A program made the translations under genes and the position numbers. DNA of 64,000 nucleotides, taken from assembly GCA_964019055.1 (NCBI GenBank), contig OZ025206.1, positions 26,098,906-26,162,905 on the forward strand. The letters are read 5' to 3'. The notes under the pieces are model-generated. The model saw only the letters and a program-made list of their open reading frames with translations. It made no database searches and was not told where the DNA came from. Source of the DNA: Anthopleura xanthogrammica. Its lineage: Eukaryota; Cnidaria; Anthozoa; Actiniaria; Actiniidae. This document shows, piece after piece, positions 13,301 to 26,770 of the stretch (its first letter is position 1; each line of letters opens with the position of its first letter).

Positions 13301-16300
13301 TCTATACGGAAGTGGAGTCGGGCTGAGTTGAGGTGAATGGTTTTAGCACACAAAGAAAGCGAGCGTGGAATCACTTTAGCAAGTTAATCTAGAGTCCATT
13401 TAGATTTAAATCAACCCGCATGAAATCGTAAAAGTGTGTTTTTATCAAAGAAAAGGCTCGAAGCTTAGCATGAACTACTTTGAGTAATTACATTCAAGGA
13501 ATCTTATCGAACCGCAACTTTGCCAAAGGTAAAAGTCATTCACTTCAATTCTCGTGAAATACCACTACAGTTGTTGGGTGAAAAAGAAAGAAAACTGGAC
13601 TCAAAGATTAGTAAACAAACTCCGTCATTTCACATGAAACAAATAAATATCCCTGCTAAAAGTAACTTTAAAATGTCGCTTTTTTTCCTCATAGACGAAC
13701 CAAACATATGAACACGAAGTAGGAACACAAAAGACCTCGAAAATTGTTATCATAATAACCCATAATGATTGAAACACAGTGGGAATTTATTTCGATATTG
13801 AGTGGCCATTTTGTACAACAGATTCGCCACAAGATGTGGTCAATATAACTATTTAAGACCCTGATTTATAAAAGTAAAAATCGCCGGGGATTTGTTTCTA
13901 ATTAGATATTAAATTGAAGACGCGACGAATTGCGGTTCGATGGTGCTTCCCCGCTTGTGATTACTATTTTCACTTCATTCAAGCCTGTTACCACGGCTGA
14001 TGATGTTATGAAGGTCATTAAAACCCCTCATAAAACGAGAGAGAAAATTAACGATCGGTACTAATATCATGCCTGTTCGAATAAAGGGTTTAAAATAACC
14101 TATCGCCAACCCTAAAGCTTTAACTTCTGCCAACTCTCTCTCGCCTCTCTCTCAAATCCGGCCTGACATGGCCTAAAATTAGCTCGACTGAACCGATCTT
14201 TTAAAAGGGGAAACATTATCCCACTATATTTAGGATTTACCTCGCACTAAAAGGAATATTAATCATCTAAGGAGGTATGATTTTGAGGGCGCAGAAATTA
14301 ATACGCCGAGCAGGTAGTTGAGACAAAATAGGAATGCCCTCAGGCAGTGTTGCTCTCTTCTGATGGATCTTTCCTCTTTCTATAAACACATTTGTGGGCG
14401 TTCAAAGACGATAGTGACAATACATCAGCATCCCTAGAAATCCTTCCGCAAATTTGGACACTCTAAAAAACAAATATACCAAATTTTATAAGCATATTGA
14501 ACCAAAATACCCCGAAAGGGTCTCAAAATTACAATTTATTTACGAGTAGAGAAGTATGGAATTCTTCGTGCGTGGAGCGTGCAAGCACATGCCGTATCTG
14601 GGACATTAATCTCTCTTGGACACTCCTTCTGGATTTTCGAAACGATTTATCAGTTAGATAACCTGTGATAAGGTTTATTTGCGTAGGCAAGTTTGCAAAA
14701 AATATTTTTGATGCCCTGTAAACTAAGTTTCTGATTAAGTGTCTAGAAGTGAAGCCAACGTGGCAAAGTTATAGCTCAGTTCCTTATTTTGTAGCAATCC
14801 TTTTGCCAATTAAATCATCAACAAACAAATCACGAACTTTGTGATTTTAAATCAATGATGAGTAAACACTACGAGACGAAGTCTCTAAAGTAAACACTGG
14901 GTTTATATAATACGACAAATAGTCATTAATGAAAACAAGGTGATAAAAACACAAGTTTTCGCACCGAAGTAGATCAATGTCTACAGCAAGTCGAGTGTTT
15001 GTGGCCGGCCTCGTTAGGAAAAATTGTTGAGATTTTCTGTTAGATGGTTGTCAGTCGGTCACGCTGAATTAGGGCAACGCTAATCCACCTTATCCCTTTA
15101 TTACCCATCATTTCTGATAACAGGTATAAGATATATGAGCCGGTACAACCTCCAAGTGCAAACAAACCAGAAAGAAAAAAATGCCAGAAAAACACAATAA
15201 CACTGCCTTTGTTGTCGAGAATAAAAGACAAAAAATCCTTTCTCTGGGAACTATTACGATAATTGACCATTGTTTTAATAACTGCCATTAAAAATTCTTT
15301 GCAAAAGTGGGCTGGCGTTAGTGACTTGATCTCAACAAACACTTTGAAGCTCTTGAAAACTACTATCAAAAGCTGGGGTGCTGTTCTCCACACCGTCAGC
15401 TTTAGATTCAGAGGTTATGGTGCTCTAGAAATACAATAGAATTCCCTTTGTAATTAGCCATTGGTTGATATCAGTGCTAGAGACCGTTAATCGATCCATG
15501 GTCCGTTACTTCAAGTCACTCTGACACCTCACCATTGATCAGACTCCTTTCAACCTTTTGAATGATAGCAGGAACTTGATTCAAAACCTTGTAGGTGTTA
15601 ATGTAGTTGAACAATAGACTCATTTCTGAACCTTTTCTGTCTTCAAAGACAATTTACAGCTGAAATTTTGCCATAACATCGTAAATAAGTGGATTGATAA
15701 CGAACTCTATTCGAATAGCATACGCGATGCTAAAAAAAAACCGCGCCAAATTTTCCCTGAAATTCATGCCATTAAATTCGACTGCCAAACAACAACAAAT
15801 TCTCAAAACTGTGTTATCGAAGACAAAGCAAGAAAAACATAATCTGTACCTTAATTATCAAAGAAACTTTATTTCATTTTGGCTTCCTTGAAACTTTGCA
15901 TATTTATAATATCGAACTCACTTTCTACTGACTATTTTTCGTAAGACTTTCTACATCTATCGGTCGAGCAAAGGACCAACTATTTCATTGTGTGCTAATG
16001 AACAACATTCCGTATATATAGTATTTATATATATTTATATATCGAAAGCTTTACAGCAATTCTTTAACTTTGTACAATATTCCACCAGAAGAATCGAGAA
16101 CCCAAGGAATTCTACTTAAGTTTTTTTTTGCTATTAATTTGTAGTCATTTCTATAAATTGTAATTTCCCCGATGAAGACAGGTGATTTTGCTTGTAGTTT
16201 CTACAAACAGTTTCTGTCACTTCATTCTTTCATGTAGTTATCTACAACCAGTTTTTTTTCCTGCTTGGAGCAGAATGAATGTTTATCGTAGAAGCATTTG

Positions 16301-16327
16301 ATCCACTAAGAAATAGAGGATCTACAG
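7311..16327. other. Gene-poor AT-rich interval downstream of Six3/6
   Basis: Nine kilobases without a recognisable exon apart from the weak frame at 10010-10393. A short AAGC/AAAC repeat lies at 9183-9210 and an ATATTTATATAT patch at 16010-16042. It contains the unseen 3' UTR of Six3/6 at its right end. Confidence 0.45.
10010..10393 (-). CDS. Hypothetical 127-aa reading frame
   Basis: Starts at a true ATG and is moderately complex in composition, with a helical-looking part (STQARRILLQFALQLDAERQ). I recognise no family, see no splice sites that extend it convincingly and no neighbour that explains it. It could be a chance frame or a single exon of an unknown gene. Confidence 0.2.
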   Translation of the reverse strand: MRSVLPSLLGYCLSPSSLLIGHKRLNIYRLLASVYIHNTNSSTATPSVFPNNVFNDSKSLSSEDCVLNFFSTQARRILLQFALQLDAERQEILVILLKKLMLCEQADFHFFTNNFRILRRYKIKNYS

Positions 16328-16469
16328 CTAGTGTTCTTTTAATTTTAAGTCGTCGTTATTTGATTCTTCTGAATTTTTTAGCCCGCGGAGGTCGTCGTCT
16401 TCAATGCTTAGTTCATCAGGACTCAAAGGTGCCTTGCAATTCGAAAGCTGACATCCCTGTTGATTCATT
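16328..16469 (-). CDS. Six3/6: Six3/6 exon 2 (C-terminal tail)
   Basis: The minus strand shows a pyrimidine-rich acceptor, TTTTTCTTGCAG, then A that completes Arg192 (AG|A), then a 46-codon frame starting [11 protein letters not shown] and ending at TAG. The phase fits exon 1 exactly and the coding is acidic and Ser/Asn-rich with no stop. No recognised domain. Transcript evidence would confirm it; no other acceptor of the right phase with a convincing tail was seen. Confidence 0.8.
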
Positions 16470-19400
16470 CTGCAAGAAAAACACCAATAATTTAATAATG
16501 AGAACAATATAAAACCAATAAAAAGTTTATTCTTAAAAAACAGTTGCGTTTTTGCCCTTTTTCTCGCGTATTTTTGCATGTTGGAAGTTTTTCAAAAAAA
16601 ATATTTTTGTTTATTTTGCTTTGGGGTGTATATAGCTTTGCTCATAAATTAGGCAAGACCAATGATTATTGTTTACTCTGTGATATCTGTGTTTTCCCTC
16701 GTTTCATTACACTCTGACTTCGAACTGAATTTAAGCGAAAGCTCTTACACCTGGAGCACTAAGAAAGAGATTTTTTTTTCTGTACACAATACTTTAATGG
16801 CAGGAAACGACTCTCGTTTATCCGATAACATATTTAATTTACTGTGAGGCTAGCCTGTGCTCTCACTCCATCATATCATGGCTCGCTTTCATCGTGTACA
16901 GCCCCGCAAGCCGTTTCATTGTCAACCTCTGAAATGTATCACTCACTTGCCGAGTATCATGATCGTATGAACCCAAGTGGATATGTTTTGGATTAGAACT
17001 TTCAACTCAGGGCTTAGTAAAATAAAACCATTCAACACTTAGGTGAAGAGAAACAGTTAACAGGGCACTAACATTGTGGGTCTAATTTTTTTCTTTCCTT
17101 TCGTTGAACGTGATAGACACGTCTCGAAATTCCCTTTTGAATAAATAGCAAATGCCCCGGAAAGAAAAGACAGTTTTGAAATCAAAATCGATGAAGAGAT
17201 AACTAGAGAACAAGAAAAGGAAACTTCATTTCCTTTCAAATGTGTCTACCAGAAAACTTTTTCGTAAATACAGGGCTTTTAAGAGACGAAGTCGTCTCAG
17301 TTCATCGAGAGTTTGCTCTGCCGAAGGGAATGTTGATGCTCAGGGGAAAAGTGTCTGTCAGCTAGCTAAAACATCGAACAATATTGTGTCGAAAGTCTCC
17401 GGGAACCTTCTAAAGCAAAGTTCTTTGTCGCCAAACCACTTGGAATGCCTCTCTCATTCCTCATGAACAATTGGATTCATTAAACTTTATTTTTTTCTGC
17501 CTAAAAATCTGAAAACTCTTGAATTTCCTGTCGGTGTGTATAATCTTGAAGTTGTCTTTAGCAACAAAATTGATTGTGTCGAACAGTACATTGAATATTA
17601 TTGGCATATTGCTCCAAAAAGATTAACTGTTTTGACAGAGTGAGTTCAAATATATGACCGAGTGTAGTACTTGATGGCTGCTTTGTTCGATGGATGTCGA
17701 CTTACGCAAAGTATACCTTTCACGAATGATTTATGGCTTCTACAAAATGTCTATGAGAACGAGAAAAGGAGAGCAAATATTCTACAAGCACTCTACATAA
17801 TGCCGACAACATTTCGGCCCTTTTTTCTATCAGCATCTCTAAAATTTCAGAGCGGAACTCGAATGAATACAAACAGTAACTTATACTAGTCATTTGGCTG
17901 CCTCCAGTTATAAGTAAGAATATCAGTCTCAGTCCTGTGGACTAAACAACCAATGAGCATTCTTAAGTGCCTCATAGTTCTTGGATTATTTCTAAATAAA
18001 ACATTTGAGTCGATCGGAAGCTTTCAAGGAAGGAACTTTTTATTGAAATACAGCTCTTCATCCTGTGGGTTTTGATGGAGAAACACCAGAAATAAAAAAA
18101 TTAGGAGAAAGTCCATGTTGTTAACGAAACTCCAGCTAAAGCAATTTGCCCCAGATCGTTTGCTTTCAATGTTGGTTTTCGTTTTAGGTAGGATATTATC
18201 TATATTCCGCGACGAAGCTACATTTCTATATCAATCTCAGCTAGAAAGGCTCGAAAAGTATAAAAAAGAAATAATTTTCGGATAAAAATTCGACAAAATG
18301 TTTGAGATTCACTTAGGTATGTGTATTATAATGAAATGTATGAAATAAATTTCACGAATTGGTGCTAATTGTTGTCGTAAACTGCGTTTTTCCTCGCCGT
18401 TTTTTTCTACTTTTACCGTGATGGATGTAACCTCGAACTCGAAGAGAAATAAAAACGCTGTATATTTTGGGCGTCTGAATCCTCAATCTACAATGTTCTA
18501 TAACATGTCCTCGTAAAATATTAAGAACATCGAAAAAAGGGAAAAAAATGTCTTGTTTTATGAGATTATTGTGTCGTGGAATGTTAAACGAGAGAGAGAA
18601 AAAAATCATAAAAAGTAAATTTCAACCCGACTTGTTTTTTTTTATAAACTTTAGCTTCAAGAAATACAATAATTGATGAAAATGTTCAAATTATACACCA
18701 AATACAAACTTCGTAAATTGGGTCTTATTAATATTTGAAGGATTTCGCACCTCTAAGTTTTAATGATGGAGGATTAGAAACGACCTTGTTATTCTTGTGT
18801 AAGTACAGAGGGTGTGAAGTCCTCCTGGTTCTCACCTCCTGTCGTTGTTAATGGTTTCAGTAAATGAGAATTTCTTTGCTTTTTCCCTCCCACTAAGTAT
18901 TCTATTCTTTGATCTTTAGCAAGTTTTTAAGCTGATTTCTATTTTTCGCTGGCTTGATTTTTCTTTCTCAGCCTTTAGGGGATTTTTAGGGGACTACTAG
19001 CTGTCTTCACTTTAACACTGAACATTGATAATTATTGGATTGGTCCCAATAAACATACAACCGAATGAAAACTAGAATTATCATCGTTAAGTATGTGAAA
19101 ATATCCGGTGAAAATGTGAGATATTAATAAATGAGTTACTGTAAGAGTATCCAAAACATTGTGGTAGTCAACGATAGTAGAAAATCAACTTTCCTCTTCC
19201 GTCAACGGTCTTCTTATGTGGTCGATCATAAAAGATGTGTACCATATGTGCAAAACAAAAACGAAGCAATACTTCAAAACGTTTTTCGTTTTCAGCCGAA
19301 TAAAGTCAAATTTCTTTGTCATGGATTTTCGAAGAGGAAAATTTTCGCGACAAGCCATTAGTGAAACACTGATGCTCTAATGATGGAATCACTGCTAACC

Positions 19401-20460
19401 ACATGTTAGACTTCGCTCTCAGGCAAGTTGCTTTGCCTGCCTGACTGCCTGCCTGCCCTCAAGCTCTAGCTATCATAGAGTTCATATTCATGGTGTATAT
19501 TACAAGATCAAGCGCTTCTTTTAGCTAGCCCATCTGTTTCTTACAATGCACCCCAACCAATTCTGGGGGAAATGAAAGTGGTCCGTGACACTTGCATCTC
19601 CTGAAGTGCTCGAGCCGTGGAGAGTAATCTCGCCTTAACGCTAAACTTACACTAATTTGCCCATTTCCGTTGCAACCGGCGTGACCCATCACAAGAAGCA
19701 AGGCGAGATATCAATGTAGCGAGCAAAACTATGGTTTACAAGTCATCTAAACTTAAATATACTGGAATATTGTACATGGATTGGCTGCGCTCGCTCGTGC
19801 AGTGTCAAAGAATAACCCAACTATCAGGTTCGTTATCTATAGCATGAATAAACAAACTCAACATCAGATGTATTTTTATATTTACCTGTTCTTAGCTGCA
19901 GCAGCTCGATCTCTCTGCCGTCGATTTTTGAACCAATTCCCAACTTGAGTTGGTGTTAGTCCTGTAGCTTGTGCTAGTTCACGTTTCTTTGTGGGATTGG
20001 GATACGGATCTTGAAGATACCACTCTCTCAGGAGACTCCGTGTTCGTTCTTTGAAGCAATGTGTCTTTTGTTCTCCGTCCCAAATTGTCCTCGGCATAGG
20101 AAACTTCTTTCGTACGCGATATTTGTCTACCGGACCTAGAGGCCTTCCGCGAAGCCGTTCTGCTTCTTGGTAGTGCGCTTCTAGCCACATAGCTTGTAGT
20201 TTTGCGTGAGATTCTTTAGTAAATCGATATGATTCTAGTATGTGATAGAGGTCTCTAAAGTTTCCCATGTGAAAGGCGACTATTGCTCGAGCTCGGAGTA
20301 CACTTTCGTGCTTGCTTAGAGCCTCTAAAGTACCAGGGGCGACTGGCAATGACCATAGAAATCTGGCCAAGCGTTCAACATCCCCGCTTTCCTCCAGAGT
20401 TTCGCACACTTGAGCAATTTGCTGAGGACTAAAGCTCAGCATTGGAAGCGGTGCAAACAT
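16328..20460 (-). CDS. Six3/6: SIX3/6-class homeobox transcription factor (two coding exons)
   Basis: DNA-binding transcription factor of the SIX family, nuclear, known in animals for anterior/apical and eye/neural patterning. Joining 20460..19886 and 16469..16328 gives 238 aa. The SIX domain spans about residues 10-122 and the homeodomain about 127-186, with WFKNRR at 176-181 (Lys at homeodomain position 50). Subclass is set by CETLEESGD (19-27) and [20 protein letters not shown] (131-150), which match Six3/6 rather than Six1/2 or Six4/5. The ATG at 20460 is chosen because the frame upstream opens only with TTG, and a start just before LPMLSFSP is normal for the family. The intron follows KN(R), the position I recall for vertebrate Six3. 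The tail of 46 residues is short and acidic ([11 protein letters not shown]). The gene stands alone in gene-poor DNA. Identity is very secure; the second exon is inferred from splice signals and phase. Confidence 0.94.
16470..19885 (-). other. Six3/6 intron (3,416 bp)
   Basis: Bounded by GTAAAT and TTGCAG. The content is AT-rich and largely unique-looking; a run of TGCC/TGAC repeats lies near 19430-19456. No coding exon or transposon with clear termini was recognised inside. It may hold regulatory DNA of this developmental gene, but no element could be assigned. Confidence 0.75.
19886..20460 (-). CDS. Six3/6: Six3/6 exon 1 (SIX domain and homeodomain)
   Basis: Codes for residues 1-191 plus two bases of Arg192. 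The exon ends at AAGAACAG followed by the donor GTAAAT at 19885. Read-through into the intron meets TAA at once, so an unspliced transcript would encode a protein ending just after the homeodomain. The ATG has G at -3. Confidence 0.95.
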
Positions 20461-23400
20461 TTCCGTAGTTGAAGTACTGTGGTTGGTCTTGATGGATGTG
20501 CTGGGCAAACCAAGCTGTTGTGCACTATTAAGGCTTTTGACCGGGTGTGGTGGTCGCTCTGTGGATTGTCAGAATTTATCAAGAGAGTTAGAAACATGGG
20601 GCATATTATCACTGCGATCAGGTATTACGTTTGTAAAGTTTATCTTATCTGATTGGCTCGTCAAGTACTAATTGCTTCATTGCCATAGCTACACGTCACC
20701 CAAGTGGGCCAAAGTGTCATTAAACGCGAGCCAGTACAATAGTTGAGGGCACATTGTATAGAAAAGCCATATCACGTGATTACTCTTAAAAACATTTACA
20801 ACCAAATTGTGTGAAAAAGGAAGCAATAATTCTAAACAATTTCAGCAGCTTTTGGAAGTGCTTTACGCGTACTTAAGGAGATGACAACACAAACACTAAA
20901 CTCTTTGTGGAGTTGCCGGGAAAATTCGATAAAACTACCATTTGTTGACAGATGAATTGACTCGGAGAACGCGCAAAAACGAACGTTTGTTTAGCGAATC
21001 TACATTCGCGTAGACCATAAATATAGATGTGGTCTGCGATAAAGAATATTTGTGTCGCAGCTTACCGGAATGGAATCCTTTATTGTCTAAATAGTTTACA
21101 TAATCGTAAAACTACAGACCAGGAGCAGGGTCTGGTGGTGATAAAAACCTGTCATTCTGAAGGGATCGCTTACTTACGATATGGGGATTAAGTATTCTCG
21201 AAAACAATACCAAAAATTTCTTCCACGCCCCCACATCCTCACTCATACTATTGCAGACAAATATCTAACCCAGAAAGAGACCCAAGCAGTGAGAGGATGG
21301 CTATTGAGAGAGAATTCTCGTCTGGCCTTGCAAATTTGCCCGGGCAGCGCTATTCTCGCCAAAGTATACAATTTCTACTCAATCTTCTCGTGTAGACAGT
21401 CGAAGTCATTGTCCAATGTAATTTTCACTCCGCCTTAACAAGCTATAAGTGTGCCTAAGCTAGATTTGACAATAAATTCTGAATGTAATACAAAAATGAC
21501 CTACATTATTGTGAACTGCAACCCTACCTGAGAGTCTTAGGTGCTTTCAGTCTCTCGCTAAAAGACTACGTTCAAATCTCACCTTCTTAAAACTGTCTCA
21601 ACATCGCGACTAAAAGGAAACTTATCTATTTGTTGGCCGAAAATCAGTATCAGCTCAGAGCCTGATGTAAATAGAAGGTTAAGTCGACACTAGTCTGAGA
21701 TATCTGATCAGATAGTCTACCCGCTTAGAGCAGAGAAATATTCAACAGAATATCTATATCTTTTTTTCAGCGCTTTCTAATCTTCTTAGAAAAACAGATT
21801 TGGCGTTTTTTTGTCATTCGTGATTTACAATCAAATCCCTGAAAAAAAAGATGCATGACTCTCCACATTTCTTAAGATTCAAATTAACGAAATTAGTTTT
21901 TCTTTAAGATTTTTCACAGAATCTGTGCGTTTCCATTCCAAGGGGGAAAAATCTAATTTTTGTGCGACAGGTTTTTTTTAAAAAAATAGAGTTTTAGCTT
22001 ACAATTACCGGCGGTCTACGATAAGAACTTCCCGGTTTGGCTTTAGAATTTGATATACTAACAAAACAATTCATTAGAGGGTAAATCTTAGAGGCTTACT
22101 CTGTCGTGATGGTATCTCGTAATTTTTTGATAATGCACATTACACGCGCTTGGGGAAGCTAGTACATCCATAAAAAGTGTCTTAAGGCCACAACTACAGC
22201 CAATAGCATTACCTAGCTATAGATTTCATTTTGCTGCTAATACAATATAGAGTTCTTAGCATTGTTCTTGCTCGTTGCTAATTTATCAGTAGATATATTG
22301 CCCTCGAGCGAGAGGCTTTTAGAGACTAGCATAGATGATGGTCTAACTCACAGATTTACGTTGTCGTATGTCACTAAATTTGAAGAAAAAAAAAATAGGA
22401 ATATTTCCTCGCTGACATAATAAAGATATACTTTCAGTGTATTTTATATTTAGTCTCGACGTTGTCCGGGTTTGATTTGTGTTCTCAAAAAATCTCAAAT
22501 CAACACGAGTAAATTAATAGCTTTGAATACTCTCAAACCGAGCCCAAGTATCTACAAAGACCACAAACAAAAACTGGATTGTTCGGAACGATTTGTCCGA
22601 TGTGTCATCTGCTTTAAGATGGTGATTAATCAGCGAATATGACACCCCACTGAAAATTTGCATAGAAATCTTTGATTTGTTATTAAACTAGCACAAGGCA
22701 AGAAACATGGAAAAAGAAAAAACAGAATTTTCAACATTTTGCGGGTAATTAAATTTCATTTTCATCAAGGAATGTAATTATGATTTCTTCCGCGCTCTTA
22801 GCAGGGCAGGTTTTGGCTCGCTAGACTAGCTTTCAGTTTCAAGTTCAGAATCAGGAATTTGCCTAGAAATGGCATTTTTGAGATCACAGACATCGTTTTA
22901 TAGGATGGGATACTTTTTAAAACAAGTACATACATGTAAAACGAAAAAGATGAAACCCCACGTCATGGAAAATTCACGTCCAATATGCTGCACTTTCAAG
23001 TAGTTTTTCTTTTTGATTTAGTGGAACACATCTTGGTCAACTTTCGAGTGGCTGCCACTTGTTCATGTCAGTTTTTCTTTATACCTGCTCTTGTTGGGTC
23101 GTGCTTGATGTGCAGTATATTGACATAAATCTGAGAAAACACTTCAACGTCTTTCTTAGCCAACCTCACGTGTGTGACGGCCATAAATCATGAATGCACA
23201 AAGCTTACAAATGTGATCTGTACGGCTATCTGACTCGGGGAACTTGGTTGTAATTGTTGAACTGATATAGCTTCAAGCAAATTATTAACATGAGCTTCCT
23301 TCTTCTACCTTAAAACTCTCCTCGATCCCCCTCTCAAAAGCAACTACACTACTTTGTCAAAATAAGTCTTAAAAACTGAATCGTTAAGAAAAAGTAATCT

Positions 23401-26400
23401 TAGAAAGGTTTTCGGTCTTACATTGGTCCTCTTTTCCGTACAAAAATGCTTCATAATTCCTACGCAGTTGGTAGAGAATCGGAAATAATTCAAATAATTC
23501 ATTACTAAATAGCAACTAGAAAATCGATATTATACAAGCATTCTTGAAGTTTTCAAGTCAAACATAGAGAAATGAATGTTTGCACAGATTGAACTAGTTG
23601 ATCATTAAGTACCACAAGGAGTACAGAATCGATAACAATGGTCAAAGTTCCACTCCCATTTACCTCGTGTTGATATTTACCACAAATCATCTATTATGCT
23701 ATCATAGTTTTCTTCTTATTGCTTAAGAATCAAGAGTCAAAAATTGAGACCGGCCGTGAATTGTCTAATTCCTCTAAGGTTACAAGTGCGAACATTGAAT
23801 GGCAAATGGCGCCCTCCGTACTATTGTGCCATTCCAACCAGCGGGAAATTCCGTCATTTGTAAACTATACCATGTTCCCTAGGCTTGTAACTCTCTTCAA
23901 CCAAATCTTCTGGTATTGAGATAGTTGGTATTGTTATTGTAACGCGTTTTTTTTCCGCACCAATTTCCGTAGATAATTTGAATTATTTGGTCATCGAGTT
24001 GATTTGGTGCAACTTTAACCTCAACGTTCAAAGCAACATGCTCGAAAACTGAACAGAGTACTAAGTTTACGAGAAAAAGCCGCCAGTTCAACTGTAAATA
24101 TTCACTCCTATACGATTCTGTCTCGGGATTTTACTGAAAGCTTTTTAGTACAGTTCTCAATTATATAAATATTCTATTTGGTTGAACAACACTATATCGT
24201 ATTAAAATTACAAACTTTCAAGTTCTAGTTAAGTAACCTCGTTATTGGAACGTTTAGTGCACGATGAAGCTAGCTCCAAGCAAGAACTGTCGAAGGTCTC
24301 AACTCTAACATTGCACTCGACAAGTATCGTTCAAAATGGCACGAGAAGAAAGGATTTCAAGTAACAAATGTAAATTTAACGTGCTTGAAGAAAAAATAAG
24401 GAAAGTATTAGCACTAGATTAGAGTTTGTTTACATAGACTTCAATAGAATAGTCTTCAGTTCTGTTGTTTATTTGCTTTAGGAAGTACTTAAAGTAACTT
24501 CATTTGATTATTGGACATACCTACACTACAAAGTGAAGGCTTCAGCTGGAACTCAATGATTTATGACAGCAACAACCAACTTAGGTTTTCAGTGGAAATT
24601 TTCGCACGAGACTCAAAAGCACGTTCGGAAATATTTTGCAGTTAAGACCGTTATTATGAGTTGAAATTAAGTTACATATAATTCTTACCTTGCTTTCTAT
24701 CCAGTATTAGATGTTAGAGCAGCAAGAGAAACAGTGCTTCAGTGAGCTTTCTGACTGACCGTTGTTTTGGTTCAAATCTATTTGGGTTCTAATTTACACT
24801 GTCCGTGCTGGATATGCTGTAAAGTAAAACATCCGAGCAAAAGGGCTCGCTTCTGGACAATGACTAAACAAACAGACCAAGATTTAGACAAAATATCCAA
24901 CACAATATCCAAGCCGTTCTCATCACAACCAACTAGTACATGTCATGATCGTAGTGAAGTGTATCTACTGACATGTGTATATCATATAAGATAATAGACA
25001 AGACTCCATTCAGTAGGAGGTTTCAACTATTCAATCCACCTTCTAAATCATCATTTTTTTGTCTTGAACAATGATCTGTAATATTGTAGAACAATGGCAA
25101 AGCAATGAACAGCACTCAAGTATATTTACATATTCGTCTACATACGATCTACCCACCTCTTGGGAATACACTTGTATATCAAGAAGGTACAATAGGCACT
25201 GAGACATGTATTGAGGACTTAGGCATCAATTATTATCGCGAACATGAAAATTGGTACCGTTGAATGGCGTCAAAGCTTCGTCACGCCCCCATCATTATCA
25301 ACCAAATGTCCTCGTCCATTTACTTGATTTCAAAAGAAATTAGTCAAATCCCATGCTCGTTTGTTTGACGGACCCGTAGTGAATCTGGTTAGCCCCGAAT
25401 TAAGGGCCAGAAGTCTGCGTTCACCCGCTTGCTCGCGTCTTCTTACACAGGGTTATGACCAGTCGTGTTGAAGTCTCGTAAACACTTAGTACCATTATTG
25501 ATAATTATTATCCCACTGAGATTCAGGTAATGAGGTCTATTTCTAGAGGTTTCCGGCCCTCATCACGCTAGGATGGCCCGGGACAATGGACCGAGAGAAG
25601 AGGAACAACGCACAGCTCCTCCTACGAGCTGGTTGACTTAACATTTTGTCACGCAGATCACAAAACGTCTCAATGACTCATTAATAGGTTTCTTGCCTCG
25701 GGACAGCTCTTAAGAAGATCAATGGCATAATCGTTGACTTAAGCATCTAAAGATACACAGGGAGAAAATCAAACGAACCATGTCTCGGAATCTGACTTCA
25801 GTTTCAACTAGAAACACGCTCAAAACTCGGCCACTGATGTATCAGAATCTCAGAAATAAGGAACCCAGCAATAACTTCTTATAATAGAATAAAATTAATC
25901 CAAAGCAGCAAGAATCATATCCTTAATTTCTCTTAATCAAAACCTTGCCCGGGGCGAGTGGAAAAGTATATACTTATTCGAGACGGTTGGTGATTTTATG
26001 TTCGATTCGTTCTAAAAAGAACCAGGGAATATACCCTTTCAATCTTTAAACATCTCGATGAAATGCTATCGTTTGTTGATACGTAGTTCTGAATGATACC
26101 CTAAGCTTCCGCCAATCGCCCACAGATGGTTTTGATGTAAGAGCGTGGTCTGGTAAAGTGCCGTTAAAGAATTAATTTCGCTTCTAAAACCAATTAACCT
26201 TGCACCCAAATCAATAATATTACACCAGCGCATTTCTACCCGAGTCTAAAATACCATTTGTGGTAAGAAAAAGGCTTTTTGAAACTCGAGCGACGAGATA
26301 GGCTAATCTGTGGCTTGCCCAGCGTGTATTATTGATCTTAGTGAAGCTAGCTGTGAGGAAACAGAAATATTGTCTGTGGCCCCCTGAAGGTTGAGCAAAC

Positions 26401-26717
26401 AACTATCAGTGAAACCAAATTGATTATTGAATATTTATGACAGAGAGACTAGTATTAGATTGACCTATTGACCATCTCCACTGGAGACACGAGGCAATTA
26501 AAGAAAGACCCGAGCCGTTTTGTGCAATCTTCCAGTACGTCTCACGTCAAATTTTCACTTCGCTTACTACACTACAAAAAAATCCGTCCTCTGAATAAGA
26601 AAATAGAGCCTTTTTCTTTAGGTTCAGGAGGCAATAACCTTTATGGTCAAACTCGGTTCCCATTTTCAAACACTTCACATGGTTAATTATATTGCTAACA
26701 GATTCTGTTGGTGAACT
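20461..26717. other. Gene-poor interval upstream of Six3/6
   Basis: No coding exon recognised on either strand. The part next to 20460 should hold the Six3/6 5' UTR and promoter. The remainder is AT-rich and looks mostly unique. Confidence 0.45.
20638..20656 (-). promoter_or_regulatory. CCAAT box and double GATA site upstream of Six3/6
   Basis: About 180-195 bp upstream of the start codon, on the minus strand, CCAATC (20656..20651) is followed directly by AGATAAGATAAAC, two overlapping GATA-factor sites. A palindromic TCACGTGA lies further up at 20772-20779. No canonical TATA box was seen. Assignment to the promoter is inference from position. Confidence 0.35.
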
Positions 26718-26720
26718 AGT

Positions 26721-26770
26721 AGACCTTTTGTATATCGGACATTTGTCTCATGTACCAGAGTGTCCCACTT
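26721..26770 (+). repeat. Harbinger element, left terminal inverted repeat
   Basis: Fifty bases that match the reverse complement of 30534..30583 without a mismatch. AGT precedes it. Identity ends sharply after CCCACTT. Confidence 0.96.

Noticed and set aside
15040..15393. 117-codon minus-strand frame with hydrophobic segments
   Set aside because: Opens with GTG, no family resemblance, no splice partners and no conserved motif.
20461..20508. Sixteen-residue N-terminal extension of Six3/6
   Set aside because: The extended frame begins with TTG, not ATG, and the family starts near the chosen ATG at 20460.
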